A program made the translations under genes and the position numbers. The notes under the pieces were generated by a model. It saw only the letters and a list, made by a program, of their open reading frames with translations. It did not search any database and was not told where the DNA came from. Positions 17,583-25,231 of a DNA stretch of 33,760 nucleotides are shown one piece after another (position 1 is the stretch's first letter; each line of letters begins with the position of its first letter). This stretch comes from Methanobrevibacter sp. (GTDB lineage: Archaea > Methanobacteriota > Methanobacteria > Methanobacteriales > Methanobacteriaceae), in assembly GCF_017539065.1 (NCBI RefSeq), contig NZ_JAFYHP010000017.1:1-33760 (forward strand). Direction: 5' to 3'.

Positions 17583-18440
17583 GTGATTGAAATTCCTAAA
17601 GATGTTAGTCCTGAAGAAATTGAAGAGTTGAAAAGAAGCATTTCTGAGAAAATTGAAATTATTAAAGAAAATGCTAATGATGAGGAAACTCTTAAAAAGA
17701 TGGATAGATTTTCCACCATTTTAGAGGAAAAAGATTCTAAATTTAAAGACGATGCTAGAAAAGCAAAAAAATATAAAAAGCTTGACAAACGTTTAAGCTT
17801 TTTCCAACGCTTTAAATTAGGATTGGAAGAGGATATTGACATTGATCCGGGGCGATTAATGGCATTAACTGACGGTATTTTTTCAATTGTAATGACCCTT
17901 TTGATTTTTGGTATTTCTCTTCCTAAACTTCAGCTTGCCAGTTACCCTGATTTCATTTCCTTTATTATTAAATTAGCGCCGACTATTTCTGTAACTATTG
18001 TCAGTTTTATTCTGCTTGCTTCCTTTTGGGTCTATCACCATCAATTCCTAAGAGTAAAAAGCTTAAATGTACCGTATTTATGGTTAAACATATTATTTTT
18101 AATTTGTATTTCGTTTATTCCATTTACAACTTCTTTAATTGGAAATTATTCGCATTTCTTCTTATCAGAAGCATTATTTGGTCTGAATATATTTTTAACA
18201 ACAGTGGTATTTTTAATAATTTATCACTATGCGGAATCAAGAAGATTCCTTGCAGATATGCCTTCTAAAAATGAAAAAGGCCATGTTTTACATACATTCT
18301 TAATTATAATAGGCTTGACAGTCATTGTAAATCTCTTAGACTTTAATGTATCAAGTAAATTCATTTATTTGTTCTTACTGGTTCCTGTGATATCTACAAT
18401 TAGGGATATTAAATTTAGAATCAAGAATAGAAACATTTAA
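17583..18440 (+). CDS. TMEM175/DUF1211-like membrane protein with long cytoplasmic N-terminus
   Basis: A 285-residue protein. Residues 1-90 are charged and helical, probably a coiled coil (EEIEELKRSISEKIEIIKEN). From residue 91 there is R-x-x-x-x-T-D-G-I-F-S-I, the counterpart of the RxxxFSDGVxAI signature of TMEM175 potassium-channel relatives, then about six hydrophobic helices. Phe and Ser of the signature are replaced by Leu and Thr. Ion conduction is inferred from the family only. The start is uncertain: the GTG at 17583 lies inside the only ribosome-binding-like sequence (AGGTGATT), an ATT at 17592 would fit its spacing, and the next ATG is at 17700. It sits between purD and argF without an obvious functional link. 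Confidence 0.72.
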   Translation: MIEIPKDVSPEEIEELKRSISEKIEIIKENANDEETLKKMDRFSTILEEKDSKFKDDARKAKKYKKLDKRLSFFQRFKLGLEEDIDIDPGRLMALTDGIFSIVMTLLIFGISLPKLQLASYPDFISFIIKLAPTISVTIVSFILLASFWVYHHQFLRVKSLNVPYLWLNILFLICISFIPFTTSLIGNYSHFFLSEALFGLNIFLTTVVFLIIYHYAESRRFLADMPSKNEKGHVLHTFLIIIGLTVIVNLLDFNVSSKFIYLFLLVPVISTIRDIKFRIKNRNI

Positions 18441-18452
18441 TATATATTTTTT
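18440..18452 (+). promoter_or_regulatory. Possible TATA box of argF
   Basis: ATATATATTTTTT-like sequence directly after the preceding stop predicts a transcript start near 18471 and a leader of about 20 bases with AAAGGGGAAT before the argF ATG. The following T-runs could also terminate the upstream gene. Confidence 0.35.
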
Positions 18453-18490
18453 ACAAATATTCTTTTTTATAGTATAAAAGGGGAATTTAA

Positions 18491-19396
18491 ATGGATAGTT
18501 TATTATCTATTAGGGATATTAAAGAGGATGTTAAAGACATTCTAGATTTAGCCAGTAAAATCAAAGCAGGTGAGATGGAAGAAAAACCTCTAGAAGGCAA
18601 AACATTAGCAATGATTTTTCAAAAATCATCTACCCGTACTAGGTTGTCTTTTGATGTTGGAATGTATCAGTTAGGTGGAAGAGCAATCTTTTTGTCATCC
18701 AATGATTTGCAAATGGGTAGAGGAGAACCAATCTCTGACACTGCAAAGGTTTTAAGTCGTTTTGTTGACGGAATAATGATTAGAGCCATTAAACATTCCG
18801 ATGTTGAAGAGTTGGCTAAACATTCCGATGTACCTGTTATCAATGGATTAACCGATCTTGAACACCCTTGCCAAGCACTTGCCGACATGTTAACTATCAA
18901 AGAACACTTAGGCGATTGGGAAGGTAGGAAAATCTGTTTTGTCGGTGATGGAAATAACGTATCAAATTCCCTTTTGTTAATCGCTCCCCTTTTAGGAATG
19001 GATATGTCAATGGCTTGCCCTAAAGGTTATGAACCTAAAGAAAGCATTTTAAAAACCGCTCAGGAATATGCCAGTGAAAACAACACTGAAATAACAATAA
19101 CCGATGACATTGGTTTGGCATTGCAAAATGTTGATGTGGTCTTCACTGATGTTTGGGTGAGTATGGGTGATGAGGCAGAAACAGAACAAAGAAAAATAGA
19201 TTTTGCCCCATTCCAAGTTAACTCTGATTTAATGAGTTTAGCTAATGAAGGAGCCCTTTTCATGCATTGTCTACCTGCAGTTAGAGGCCAGGAAGTAACT
19301 GCTGATGTAATTGACGGACCTCAATCTGTAATTTATGATGAAGCAGAAAACAGAATGCATGCCCAAAAAGCTGTTTTGTATCATTATTTAAAATGA
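18491..19396 (+). CDS. argF: Ornithine carbamoyltransferase
   Basis: ArgF transfers the carbamoyl group of carbamoyl phosphate to ornithine, giving citrulline in arginine synthesis. The 301 residues show the carbamoyl phosphate motif KSSTRTRLSFDVG (about 45-57), the second domain HPCQALADMLT (near 127-137), FVGDGNNVSNSLL, and the ornithine-binding HCLPAVRGQEV near the C-terminus. These identify ornithine rather than aspartate carbamoyltransferase. Its last 9 bases overlap the convergent zinc-ribbon gene. No other arg synthesis gene is nearby. Confidence 0.96.
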   Translation: MDSLLSIRDIKEDVKDILDLASKIKAGEMEEKPLEGKTLAMIFQKSSTRTRLSFDVGMYQLGGRAIFLSSNDLQMGRGEPISDTAKVLSRFVDGIMIRAIKHSDVEELAKHSDVPVINGLTDLEHPCQALADMLTIKEHLGDWEGRKICFVGDGNNVSNSLLLIAPLLGMDMSMACPKGYEPKESILKTAQEYASENNTEITITDDIGLALQNVDVVFTDVWVSMGDEAETEQRKIDFAPFQVNSDLMSLANEGALFMHCLPAVRGQEVTADVIDGPQSVIYDEAENRMHAQKAVLYHYLK

Positions 19397-19630
19397 ACCG
19401 AGTATTGCAAATATTATAAAAATTCCAACAAGACATAGACAACAGCTTAACCAATCGGAGTTATTGTTAGATGATGTAGTTGTGGTCTGTGTATTCTGAG
19501 TTGATTCCTTTTTGTAAGTTGGAGCTTCGATTACTTCTGTTTTTTTAACTTCTTCTACTAGTCTTTCACCACAGTTTCTGCAAAAAACTGCATTTTCCGG
19601 ATTTTCTTCCCCACATTTTCTACAAAACAT
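19388..19630 (-). CDS. Small zinc-ribbon membrane protein
   Basis: An 80-residue protein. The N-terminal double C-x-x-C zinc ribbon (MFCRKCG, then VFCRNCGERL) covers residues 3-24. A charged stretch and a Thr/Ser/Asn-rich linker follow, then a C-terminal hydrophobic helix (about 62-80, CCLCLVGIFIIFAILGSF), so the ribbon is tethered to the inner face of the membrane. Function unknown. It starts inside the end of the DUF2085 gene (11-base overlap) with GAGGGAT upstream, so it is translationally coupled to it. Its tail overlaps argF on the other strand by 9 bases. Confidence 0.8.
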   Translation of the reverse strand: MFCRKCGEENPENAVFCRNCGERLVEEVKKTEVIEAPTYKKESTQNTQTTTTSSNNNSDWLSCCLCLVGIFIIFAILGSF

Positions 19631-19952
19631 TTAGAATCCCTCTGATTATTATCTTTAAAAATATTATTAAACCAATACCGCCTATAAAACCTGTAATGAA
19701 TCTTAAATTATTCGTACTTTCCCTTGGGCCGAAATATTGTGTCACGCCATCAATCGCCACGGGTATCATCAGAATCATTGAAATGAACAGCATATTCAAA
19801 TCATAAGGATGCTTGTAAAAGATGTTAAAAATCAAATAGACTATTAAACCGGTGTAAAATCCAGTGCATCTGGCGCAGACCGGGAATTGATGGCCTTTGA
19901 TAAAGAAACTTCTTTCAGGAATTCTGTGGCATATGTACTTTGTCGGCTCCAT
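19620..19952 (-). CDS. DUF2085 family membrane protein
   Basis: A 110-residue protein of unknown function. The family signature CHRIPERSFF and FPVCARCTGFYTG lies near the N-terminus (His and Cys residues spaced like a metal or heme site), followed by helices and the second signature DGVTQYFGPRESTNNLRF. About three membrane segments. I start at ATG 19952 because it directly precedes the conserved domain; ATG 19976 is an alternative and would suit a leaderless mRNA. A longer frame to 20099 would run into ilvB and is rejected. It forms a coupled pair with the zinc-ribbon gene and is divergent from ilvB with a shared TATA region. Confidence 0.78.
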   Translation of the reverse strand: MEPTKYICHRIPERSFFIKGHQFPVCARCTGFYTGLIVYLIFNIFYKHPYDLNMLFISMILMIPVAIDGVTQYFGPRESTNNLRFITGFIGGIGLIIFLKIIIRGILNVL

Positions 19953-19993
19953 ACTATCAACACAATTTACTAACATTAATATTATTTCAATAA

Positions 19994-20004
19994 TTATATA
20001 TATT
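19994..20004. promoter_or_regulatory. Shared TATA region of ilvB and the DUF2085 gene
   Basis: TTATATATATT reads as a TATA box in both directions. On the plus strand it predicts a start near 20024 for ilvB; on the minus strand a start near 19972 for DUF2085. Confidence 0.45.
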
Positions 20005-20018
20005 TTTGTATACAAAAA
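20003..20018. promoter_or_regulatory. Candidate operator: 16-bp perfect palindrome at the ilvB promoter
   Basis: TTTTTGTATACAAAAA is its own reverse complement. It begins at the downstream edge of the TATA region and ends before the expected ilvB start, where a bound repressor would block transcription. No regulator gene is adjacent. Its central TGTATACA is unlikely to be just AT-rich noise. Confidence 0.5.
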
Positions 20019-20049
20019 GTTTAGCATAATAAATAAAAAGGTTTTTAAA

Positions 20050-21744
20050 ATGAGAGGCGGAGAAGCGATAATTGAATCCCTCAAAAAAATGGGGGTCAAA
20101 ACAATATTTGGTTATCCTGGTGGACAAACCATACCATTTTATGACATGTTATATGATGCAGACATTGATCATATACTAGTAAGGCACGAACAATGCGCAG
20201 CTCATGCAGCTGACGGTTATGCGAGAGCATCTGGTCGTGTGGGTGTGTGTTTGGCTACTTCTGGTCCTGGAGCTACCAATCTCGTAACCGGTATTGGAAC
20301 AGCTTACATGGATTCTTCTCCAATTATAGCTATTACCGGGCAAGTTCCAACTCATTTAATAGGAAATGATGCTTTCCAAGAAGCAGACATTATTGGAATT
20401 ACAATGCCTATCGTTAAACATAGTTTTCAACCTAAAGATCCTAATTTAATACCTTCCATGATTAAAACCAGTTTTGAAATTGCTAGTTGTGGAAGACCGG
20501 GACCTGTTTTGATTGATGTTCCAAAGGAAGTTCAAGAAGGAGAATTAACAGAGTTTAAAGATGATTTAATCAAAACACCAGGTTATAATCCAACCATTAA
20601 AGGCAATATCAGACAAATTAAAAAAGCTCGTGATTTAATTAAGGAAGCTAAAAAACCAATGATTTTAGCTGGAGCGGGTGTTATTATATCTAATGCATGT
20701 TGCGAATTGAAAAAACTGGCGGAAACTATTAACGCTCCTGTAATGACTTCACTTTTAGGTAAAGGGGCTTTCGATGAAACTGATGACTTGGCATTAGGTA
20801 TGCTTGGTATGCATGGAAGAAAAGTTTCAAATGATTACATTAATGAATCTGATTTATTAATAGCTATTGGTGTAAGATTCTCTGATAGGACTACTGGAAG
20901 ATTAGATAGTTTTGTTCCTGATACAAAAGTTATTCATATTGATATTGACCCTGCAGAAATTGGAAAAAATGTCGATGTTGATTTGCCAATTGTAGGGGAT
21001 GCTAGAAATATTTTAACATCTTTAAATAAGGTTTTAGATGGTTATACTGCATCAGATGATGTTAATAATTGGACTGACATGATCAAACAAAGAAAACAGG
21101 AGTTACGTCCTCGTGTCACTTATGATGATGTACCTTTAAAACCGCAAAGCGTTATTAAGGAAATTTCAGAGGTTTTAACACCTGAATCTATATTGACAAC
21201 AGACGTAGGTCAAAATCAAATGTGGGCGGCACATTTCTTTGACACTCAAAAGCCACGCAAATTTATATCATCCGGTGGACTTGGAACTATGGGATTCGGA
21301 TTCCCATCAGCTATCGGGGCAAAAGTGGCTTTTCCTGAAGATCCGGTTGTATCATTAAATGGTGATGGCGGATTCCTAATGGTTTGTCAGGAATTGGCCA
21401 CCGTTCGTGAGTATGATTTGCCTGTTATCGCAATTGTTTTGGAAAACAGAACCTTAGGAATGGTATATCAATGGCAAAGTTTATTGTATAATAACAGACA
21501 CTCTCAAACATTATTAGGCAATAGTCCTGACTTTGTAAAACTTGCAGAAAGTTTCGGTGTTAACGCAGTTAGAATTACAAAACCTGGAGAAACTAAAGAA
21601 GCCTTATCTAGTGCAATTAAAGATAATGAACCAATTTTATTAAATGTTGTAATCGACTCTGAAGAAGCTCTACCTATGCTTCCTCCTGGAGCGGGAATTA
21701 ATGAAATGATTGGTGAATATAAACTTGAAAAGGATGTGATTTAA
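20050..21744 (+). CDS. ilvB: Acetolactate synthase large subunit
   Basis: IlvB is the ThDP-dependent catalytic subunit that condenses two pyruvate (or pyruvate plus 2-oxobutyrate) with loss of CO2, the first shared step to valine, leucine and isoleucine. The 564 residues start MRGGEAIIESLKKMGVKTIF. Catalytic Glu47 lies in VRHEQCAAHAADGYARASG; the middle FAD-like domain and the C-terminal ThDP/Mg motif (NGDGGFLMVCQE to LENRTLGMV) are complete. A longer frame from 19897 would add 51 non-homologous hydrophobic residues through the promoter and is rejected. ilvN starts at the base after the stop. Confidence 0.96.
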   Translation: MRGGEAIIESLKKMGVKTIFGYPGGQTIPFYDMLYDADIDHILVRHEQCAAHAADGYARASGRVGVCLATSGPGATNLVTGIGTAYMDSSPIIAITGQVPTHLIGNDAFQEADIIGITMPIVKHSFQPKDPNLIPSMIKTSFEIASCGRPGPVLIDVPKEVQEGELTEFKDDLIKTPGYNPTIKGNIRQIKKARDLIKEAKKPMILAGAGVIISNACCELKKLAETINAPVMTSLLGKGAFDETDDLALGMLGMHGRKVSNDYINESDLLIAIGVRFSDRTTGRLDSFVPDTKVIHIDIDPAEIGKNVDVDLPIVGDARNILTSLNKVLDGYTASDDVNNWTDMIKQRKQELRPRVTYDDVPLKPQSVIKEISEVLTPESILTTDVGQNQMWAAHFFDTQKPRKFISSGGLGTMGFGFPSAIGAKVAFPEDPVVSLNGDGGFLMVCQELATVREYDLPVIAIVLENRTLGMVYQWQSLLYNNRHSQTLLGNSPDFVKLAESFGVNAVRITKPGETKEALSSAIKDNEPILLNVVIDSEEALPMLPPGAGINEMIGEYKLEKDVI

Positions 21745-22230
21745 ATGGATTTTAAATATCACGTTATTTCTACATTGGTTGAAGATAGGCCGGGTGTATT
21801 ACAAAAGGTCGCAGGATTGTTTAACAGAAGAGGATTTAACATTGACAGTATAACTGTTGGAAATTCTGAAGTTGAAGGCCTATCTCGTATGGTAATAACT
21901 GTTCATGCAGATGAAAAAGGCTTAGAACAAGTTACAAAACAATTAAACAAATTAGTTGATGTTATCAAGATTAAAGATATTACTAAAATTGCTGTTAAAA
22001 GGGAATTATGTCTTATTAAGGTAAGCGTTCCCAATGAAAAAGCAAGAGCTGAAATAATGCAGTATTCTAATATTTTCAGAGCAAAAATTTTAGATGTTAC
22101 GGAAAAAACATTGATGATTGAGTTAACTGGAGATAAACAGAAAATCAATGCATTCATATCTTTATTAGAAAACTATGGAATAATAAGAATAGCACGTACT
22201 GGCCTTACAGCCATGTCAAGGGGAGTATGA
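21745..22230 (+). CDS. ilvN: Acetolactate synthase small regulatory subunit
   Basis: The 161-residue regulatory subunit, with an N-terminal ACT domain (HVISTLVEDRPGVLQKVAGLFNRRGFNIDSITVG, residues about 5-38 in full) that binds valine in homologues, and a C-terminal IlvH-type domain (RELCLIKVSVP, ARTGLTAMSRG at the end). It activates IlvB and makes it sensitive to feedback. The ATG directly follows the ilvB TAA. The carbonic anhydrase gene begins 3 bases after its stop. Confidence 0.95.
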   Translation: MDFKYHVISTLVEDRPGVLQKVAGLFNRRGFNIDSITVGNSEVEGLSRMVITVHADEKGLEQVTKQLNKLVDVIKIKDITKIAVKRELCLIKVSVPNEKARAEIMQYSNIFRAKILDVTEKTLMIELTGDKQKINAFISLLENYGIIRIARTGLTAMSRGV

Positions 22231-22233
22231 AAA

Positions 22234-22761
22234 ATGACAATATTAGAAAATGTTTTAGAGGACAATAAGAAATTTGTAGAGAATTTTGAAGGCGAAGAAA
22301 TGTCTCACCATGCAGCTAAAAAGTTAGCTATTTTAACTTGTATGGACTGTAGATTGATTGACTTTTTCGAACCTGCACTCGGCCTTAAAAGAGGAGATGC
22401 AAAAATCGTCAGAAATGCAGGAAACTCCATTGTAGGCGAAGATGCAATCAGATCAATAGGTGCAGCTTTATACAACCTCGGCGCTGAAGAAGTATTGGTT
22501 GTAGGTCACACTGAATGTGGTATGGCCGGTGCAGATGCTGACGCTTTAAAGGAAAAAATGCTTGCTCGCGGTATCAAAGAGGAAGACATTGCTAAATATG
22601 ACCTTGCTGAATGGATTGGTGGATTCGAAGACGAAGAACAAAACGTTAAGGATGTTGTTGAAAAAATCAAAAACCACCCGTTAATTCCTGAGGTGCCTGT
22701 TCACGGTCTTATAATTGATATTGTAACTGGCGAGTTGAAAGTTTTAGTTGATGGTTATTAA
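22234..22761 (+). CDS. cab: Beta-class carbonic anhydrase (Cab-like)
   Basis: A 175-residue zinc enzyme that interconverts CO2 and bicarbonate. Zinc ligands are Cys36 (LTCMDCR), His92 and Cys95 (VGHTECGMAG); the Asp38-Arg40 dyad is in CMDCR. The size and motif resemble the small plant-unlike Cab enzyme of Methanothermobacter. It is 3 bases behind ilvN, so it belongs to the ilvBN transcript, and a strong hairpin terminator follows. IlvB releases CO2, but a direct link is speculative; supply of bicarbonate for biotin- or carbamoyl-phosphate-dependent steps is an equal possibility. Confidence 0.93.
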   Translation: MTILENVLEDNKKFVENFEGEEMSHHAAKKLAILTCMDCRLIDFFEPALGLKRGDAKIVRNAGNSIVGEDAIRSIGAALYNLGAEEVLVVGHTECGMAGADADALKEKMLARGIKEEDIAKYDLAEWIGGFEDEEQNVKDVVEKIKNHPLIPEVPVHGLIIDIVTGELKVLVDGY

Positions 22762-22790
22762 CCATCATATTTTTTAATTTTTTTTTAAGT
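22749..22790 (+). terminator. Hairpin terminator of ilvB-ilvN-cab
   Basis: TGATGGTT (22749-22756), loop ATT, AACCATCA (22760-22767) form a perfect 8-bp stem that contains the cab stop codon. T-runs at 22770-22786 follow. Confidence 0.65.
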
Positions 22791-22881
22791 TACTTTTATA
22801 AACGTTAAAAATCATATTTATTATGTGATATTTTATTCAATATCTTAATTATTATTAAATTATTTAAAGAGATGATTTTAA

Positions 22882-23874
22882 ATGAAAATGTATTACGACG
22901 ATGATGTAAATACAGACGCTCTTGAAGGAAAAACCATAGCAGTAATCGGTTATGGTTCACAAGGAAGAGCACAATCTAGAAATATGGCTGATAGTGGAGC
23001 TAATGTTATTGTAGGTTTAAGAGAAAATGGTAGTTCTTGGAACTTAGCAAAAGAAGATGGAATGACTGTAAAAACTATTGAAGATGCTTCTGCTGAAGCT
23101 GATATTATTCACATCTTGCTTCCTGATGAAATCCAGGAAAAAGTCTACAACGAACAAATCGCTCCTTTTGTTGAAGATGGCAACACTATCTCCTTCTCTC
23201 ATGGTTATAACATCCACTTTGGATTAATTAAACCTGATGAAACCGTAAACATTGTAATGTTTGCACCAAAAGGACCTGGATCCATGGTAAGAAGAACTTA
23301 CGAAGAAGGATTCGGTATTCCAGGTTTAGTAGCAGTTGAACAAGACGCTACCGGCGATGCAATGCAACTGGCATTAGGTATGGCTAAAGCATGTGGTTTA
23401 ACCAAAGCGGGTGTTTTAGAAACTACTTTCCAAGAAGAAACTGAAACCGATTTATTCGGTGAACAAACAGTTTTATGTGGAGGTATCACCGAATTGATTA
23501 ATGCAGGATTCACCACTTTAGTTGAAGCAGGTTACCAACCTGAAATCGCTTACTTTGAAACTTGCCACGAAGTAAAATTAATCGTAGATTTAATCTATGA
23601 AAAAGGTTTTGCCGGAATGTGGACTGATGTAAGTAACACTGCTGAATACGGCGGATTAACCAGAGGTAATAGAATCATTACTCAAGAAGCTAAAGATGGC
23701 ATGAAAGCTGTTTTAAAAGAAATCCAAGATGGTACTTTCAAAAAACAATGGGCAGATGAAAACGCAACTGACGGCGCTAACTTAAAAGAAATGAGAGCTG
23801 CCGAAAGTAAAAAAGACATTGAAATTGTTGGTGCAAGATTAAGAAAAGCTTGTGGATTACAAAAAGACGATTAA
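22882..23874 (+). CDS. ilvC: Ketol-acid reductoisomerase
   Basis: IlvC isomerises and reduces acetolactate or acetohydroxybutyrate with NAD(P)H and Mg2+. The 330 residues are the class I (short) form. Visible are the Rossmann motif [19 protein letters not shown] (about 20-38), the catalytic [28 protein letters not shown], and the metal-binding region with [12 protein letters not shown] and [22 protein letters not shown] precedes the ATG at 22882. It is separated from the ilvBN-cab unit by a terminator and a 120-base gap, so it has its own promoter, which I could not place with confidence. Confidence 0.97.
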   Translation: MKMYYDDDVNTDALEGKTIAVIGYGSQGRAQSRNMADSGANVIVGLRENGSSWNLAKEDGMTVKTIEDASAEADIIHILLPDEIQEKVYNEQIAPFVEDGNTISFSHGYNIHFGLIKPDETVNIVMFAPKGPGSMVRRTYEEGFGIPGLVAVEQDATGDAMQLALGMAKACGLTKAGVLETTFQEETETDLFGEQTVLCGGITELINAGFTTLVEAGYQPEIAYFETCHEVKLIVDLIYEKGFAGMWTDVSNTAEYGGLTRGNRIITQEAKDGMKAVLKEIQDGTFKKQWADENATDGANLKEMRAAESKKDIEIVGARLRKACGLQKDD

Positions 23875-23875
23875 G

Positions 23876-23915
23876 TCTTTTTATTTTCTTTTTTTATTTT
23901 AATTTTTAATATTTT
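23876..23915 (+). terminator. T-rich terminator after ilvC
   Basis: Several T-runs (CTTTTTATTTTCTTTTTTTA and on) directly follow the ilvC stop, typical of archaeal termination without a hairpin. Confidence 0.45.
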
Positions 23916-23928
23916 TAGTGAGGTAATC

Positions 23929-24936
23929 ATGGTATTTATCGGAATGGACCATGGAACAACTGGAATTTCTTTTTGTTTAATGTCCCAAAATGGGGAAATA
24001 ATTGATATTTTTAAAATCGATAGGGAAGATTCTAAAAGCGGTAAAGTGTCAGCTTTAGAAGAATTATCTAAAAGAGTTGATTTAAGTTCTGTTAAATTAA
24101 TGGCTATCACCTATGCAATGGGCGATGGATTTAACAAGATTTTACCAATTGAAAAAGTTGAGGATAGGGGGATTTTATCTATTAACGGCGCCGGTAAAGT
24201 TACTGGCGGGGGGACTTCTGTATTTTCTGAGTTAGAAAATTCAGATATTCCAACTATTATGATACCTGGTCTTCACAAGAATTCTACTTCATTAAGCAAG
24301 TTATTTAATGCTGCTTATTCTCACCAAGCAAGTCCTGAAAAAGTTAGTATTTCATATAATGCATTTAAGGAAACCGGTTGGAAAAATTATATTGTTGCAG
24401 ACATTTCTTCAAATAGTGTAGATATTTTAATTGAAGATTCTAAAATTAAAGGCGCTATGGATGCCTGTATTGGTGCTATGGGTATTGTACATGGGCCGAT
24501 TGATTTGGAAATGATACGTGATATTGATGAAGGTAGGCGTACAGCTAACGAATGCTTCTCACATGCGGGAGCCATTAAAATAGCGGGCGTCGATGGTAAA
24601 GTGGCTAATATGAAAGATCAACTGTTGGAAAACTATATGAACGGTGATGAAAAAGCAAAATTAGCTATTGATACCTTAATAATGACTGTAGCAATGGAAA
24701 TTGCAGGATTAGATATCGTTTGTGAAAATGATATTGATGGCATTGTTTTAACAGGGTCCGTTGGAAGTGCAACAGAACCGTTCAACTTTGAAGATGAAAT
24801 TAATAAATATTTCAAAAATAAATATGAATTAAAAGTAATTTCTAAAGAATCTGGTGCAATAGGCGCTGCTCAAATTGCCCAAGCAGTATATAACGGTGAA
24901 GATAATATTTTAGGTATTGAGGTTGATTTTAATTAG
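23929..24936 (+). CDS. Putative methanogenesis marker protein 12
   Basis: A 335-residue protein that matches the methanogenesis marker 12 family, found in methanogens and lacking a settled function. The N-terminal IGMDHGTTGISFCLM (residues 4-18) is an ASKHA-like phosphate-binding loop (D-x-G-T-T-G). The middle has NGAGKVTGGGTSVFSE and HQASPEKVSISYNAF; toward the end IDGIVLTGSVGSATEP resembles the adenosine motif of the acetate kinase/Hsp70/actin fold. So it may bind or hydrolyse ATP; this is inferred. GTGAGGTAATC precedes the ATG. It stands alone between ilvC and the convergent LSm gene. Confidence 0.85.
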   Translation: MVFIGMDHGTTGISFCLMSQNGEIIDIFKIDREDSKSGKVSALEELSKRVDLSSVKLMAITYAMGDGFNKILPIEKVEDRGILSINGAGKVTGGGTSVFSELENSDIPTIMIPGLHKNSTSLSKLFNAAYSHQASPEKVSISYNAFKETGWKNYIVADISSNSVDILIEDSKIKGAMDACIGAMGIVHGPIDLEMIRDIDEGRRTANECFSHAGAIKIAGVDGKVANMKDQLLENYMNGDEKAKLAIDTLIMTVAMEIAGLDIVCENDIDGIVLTGSVGSATEPFNFEDEINKYFKNKYELKVISKESGAIGAAQIAQAVYNGEDNILGIEVDFN

Positions 24937-24959
24937 TGTGGTGTTTGAGTAAGTGTTAG

Positions 24960-25157
24960 CTATTCTTTTAAACTAACATATACTATATTTCCACCTTTCA
25001 AGGTTTCAATACCGTTCTCATTTTCTAAAACTATATTTAAGTAATTATCAATAGCGATTATTTTTCCTTCAGCTTGATTATTGTCTCTTAATTCTACAGT
25101 CACAAATTTGTTTTTAAATTGTCTGAATAATTTATTTACTTGGTCTTTATCTGTCAT
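24960..25157 (-). CDS. LSm/Sm-like RNA-binding protein
   Basis: A 65-residue Sm-fold protein. The Sm1 motif is in FVTVELRDNNQAEGKIIAID with YLNIVLEN after it, and the Sm2 strand is GIETLKGGNIVYVSL. Archaeal Sm proteins form heptameric rings that bind U-rich RNA. I take ATG 25157, preceded by GAAGGAT; the TTG at 25166 lies next to that site. It is shorter than many Sm proteins and may be a distinct paralogue. Divergent from the short ORF at 25232. Confidence 0.82.
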   Translation of the reverse strand: MTDKDQVNKLFRQFKNKFVTVELRDNNQAEGKIIAIDNYLNIVLENENGIETLKGGNIVYVSLKE

Positions 25158-25200
25158 GTTTTTCAATCCTTCTATCGTATATTATAGTTTAACTTTTAAA

Positions 25201-25208
25201 TTTATATA
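25201..25208. promoter_or_regulatory. TATA box between LSm gene and short ORF
   Basis: TTTATATA is a near-consensus archaeal TATA box. On the plus strand it is 28 bases before the ATG at 25232, right for a leaderless transcript. On the minus strand it predicts a start near 25179 for the LSm gene, with its binding site inside the leader. Confidence 0.5.
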
Positions 25209-25231
25209 CTTTAATGTTTTAATATTATACC

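Noticed and set aside
19897..20049. A 51-codon N-terminal extension of ilvB
   Set aside because: It would pass through the shared TATA region and the palindrome, is hydrophobic and AT-driven, and the family starts at the Met encoded at 20050.
19953..20099. An N-terminal extension of the DUF2085 protein into ilvB
   Set aside because: It overlaps ilvB coding sequence and the promoter, and the conserved domain starts right after ATG 19952.
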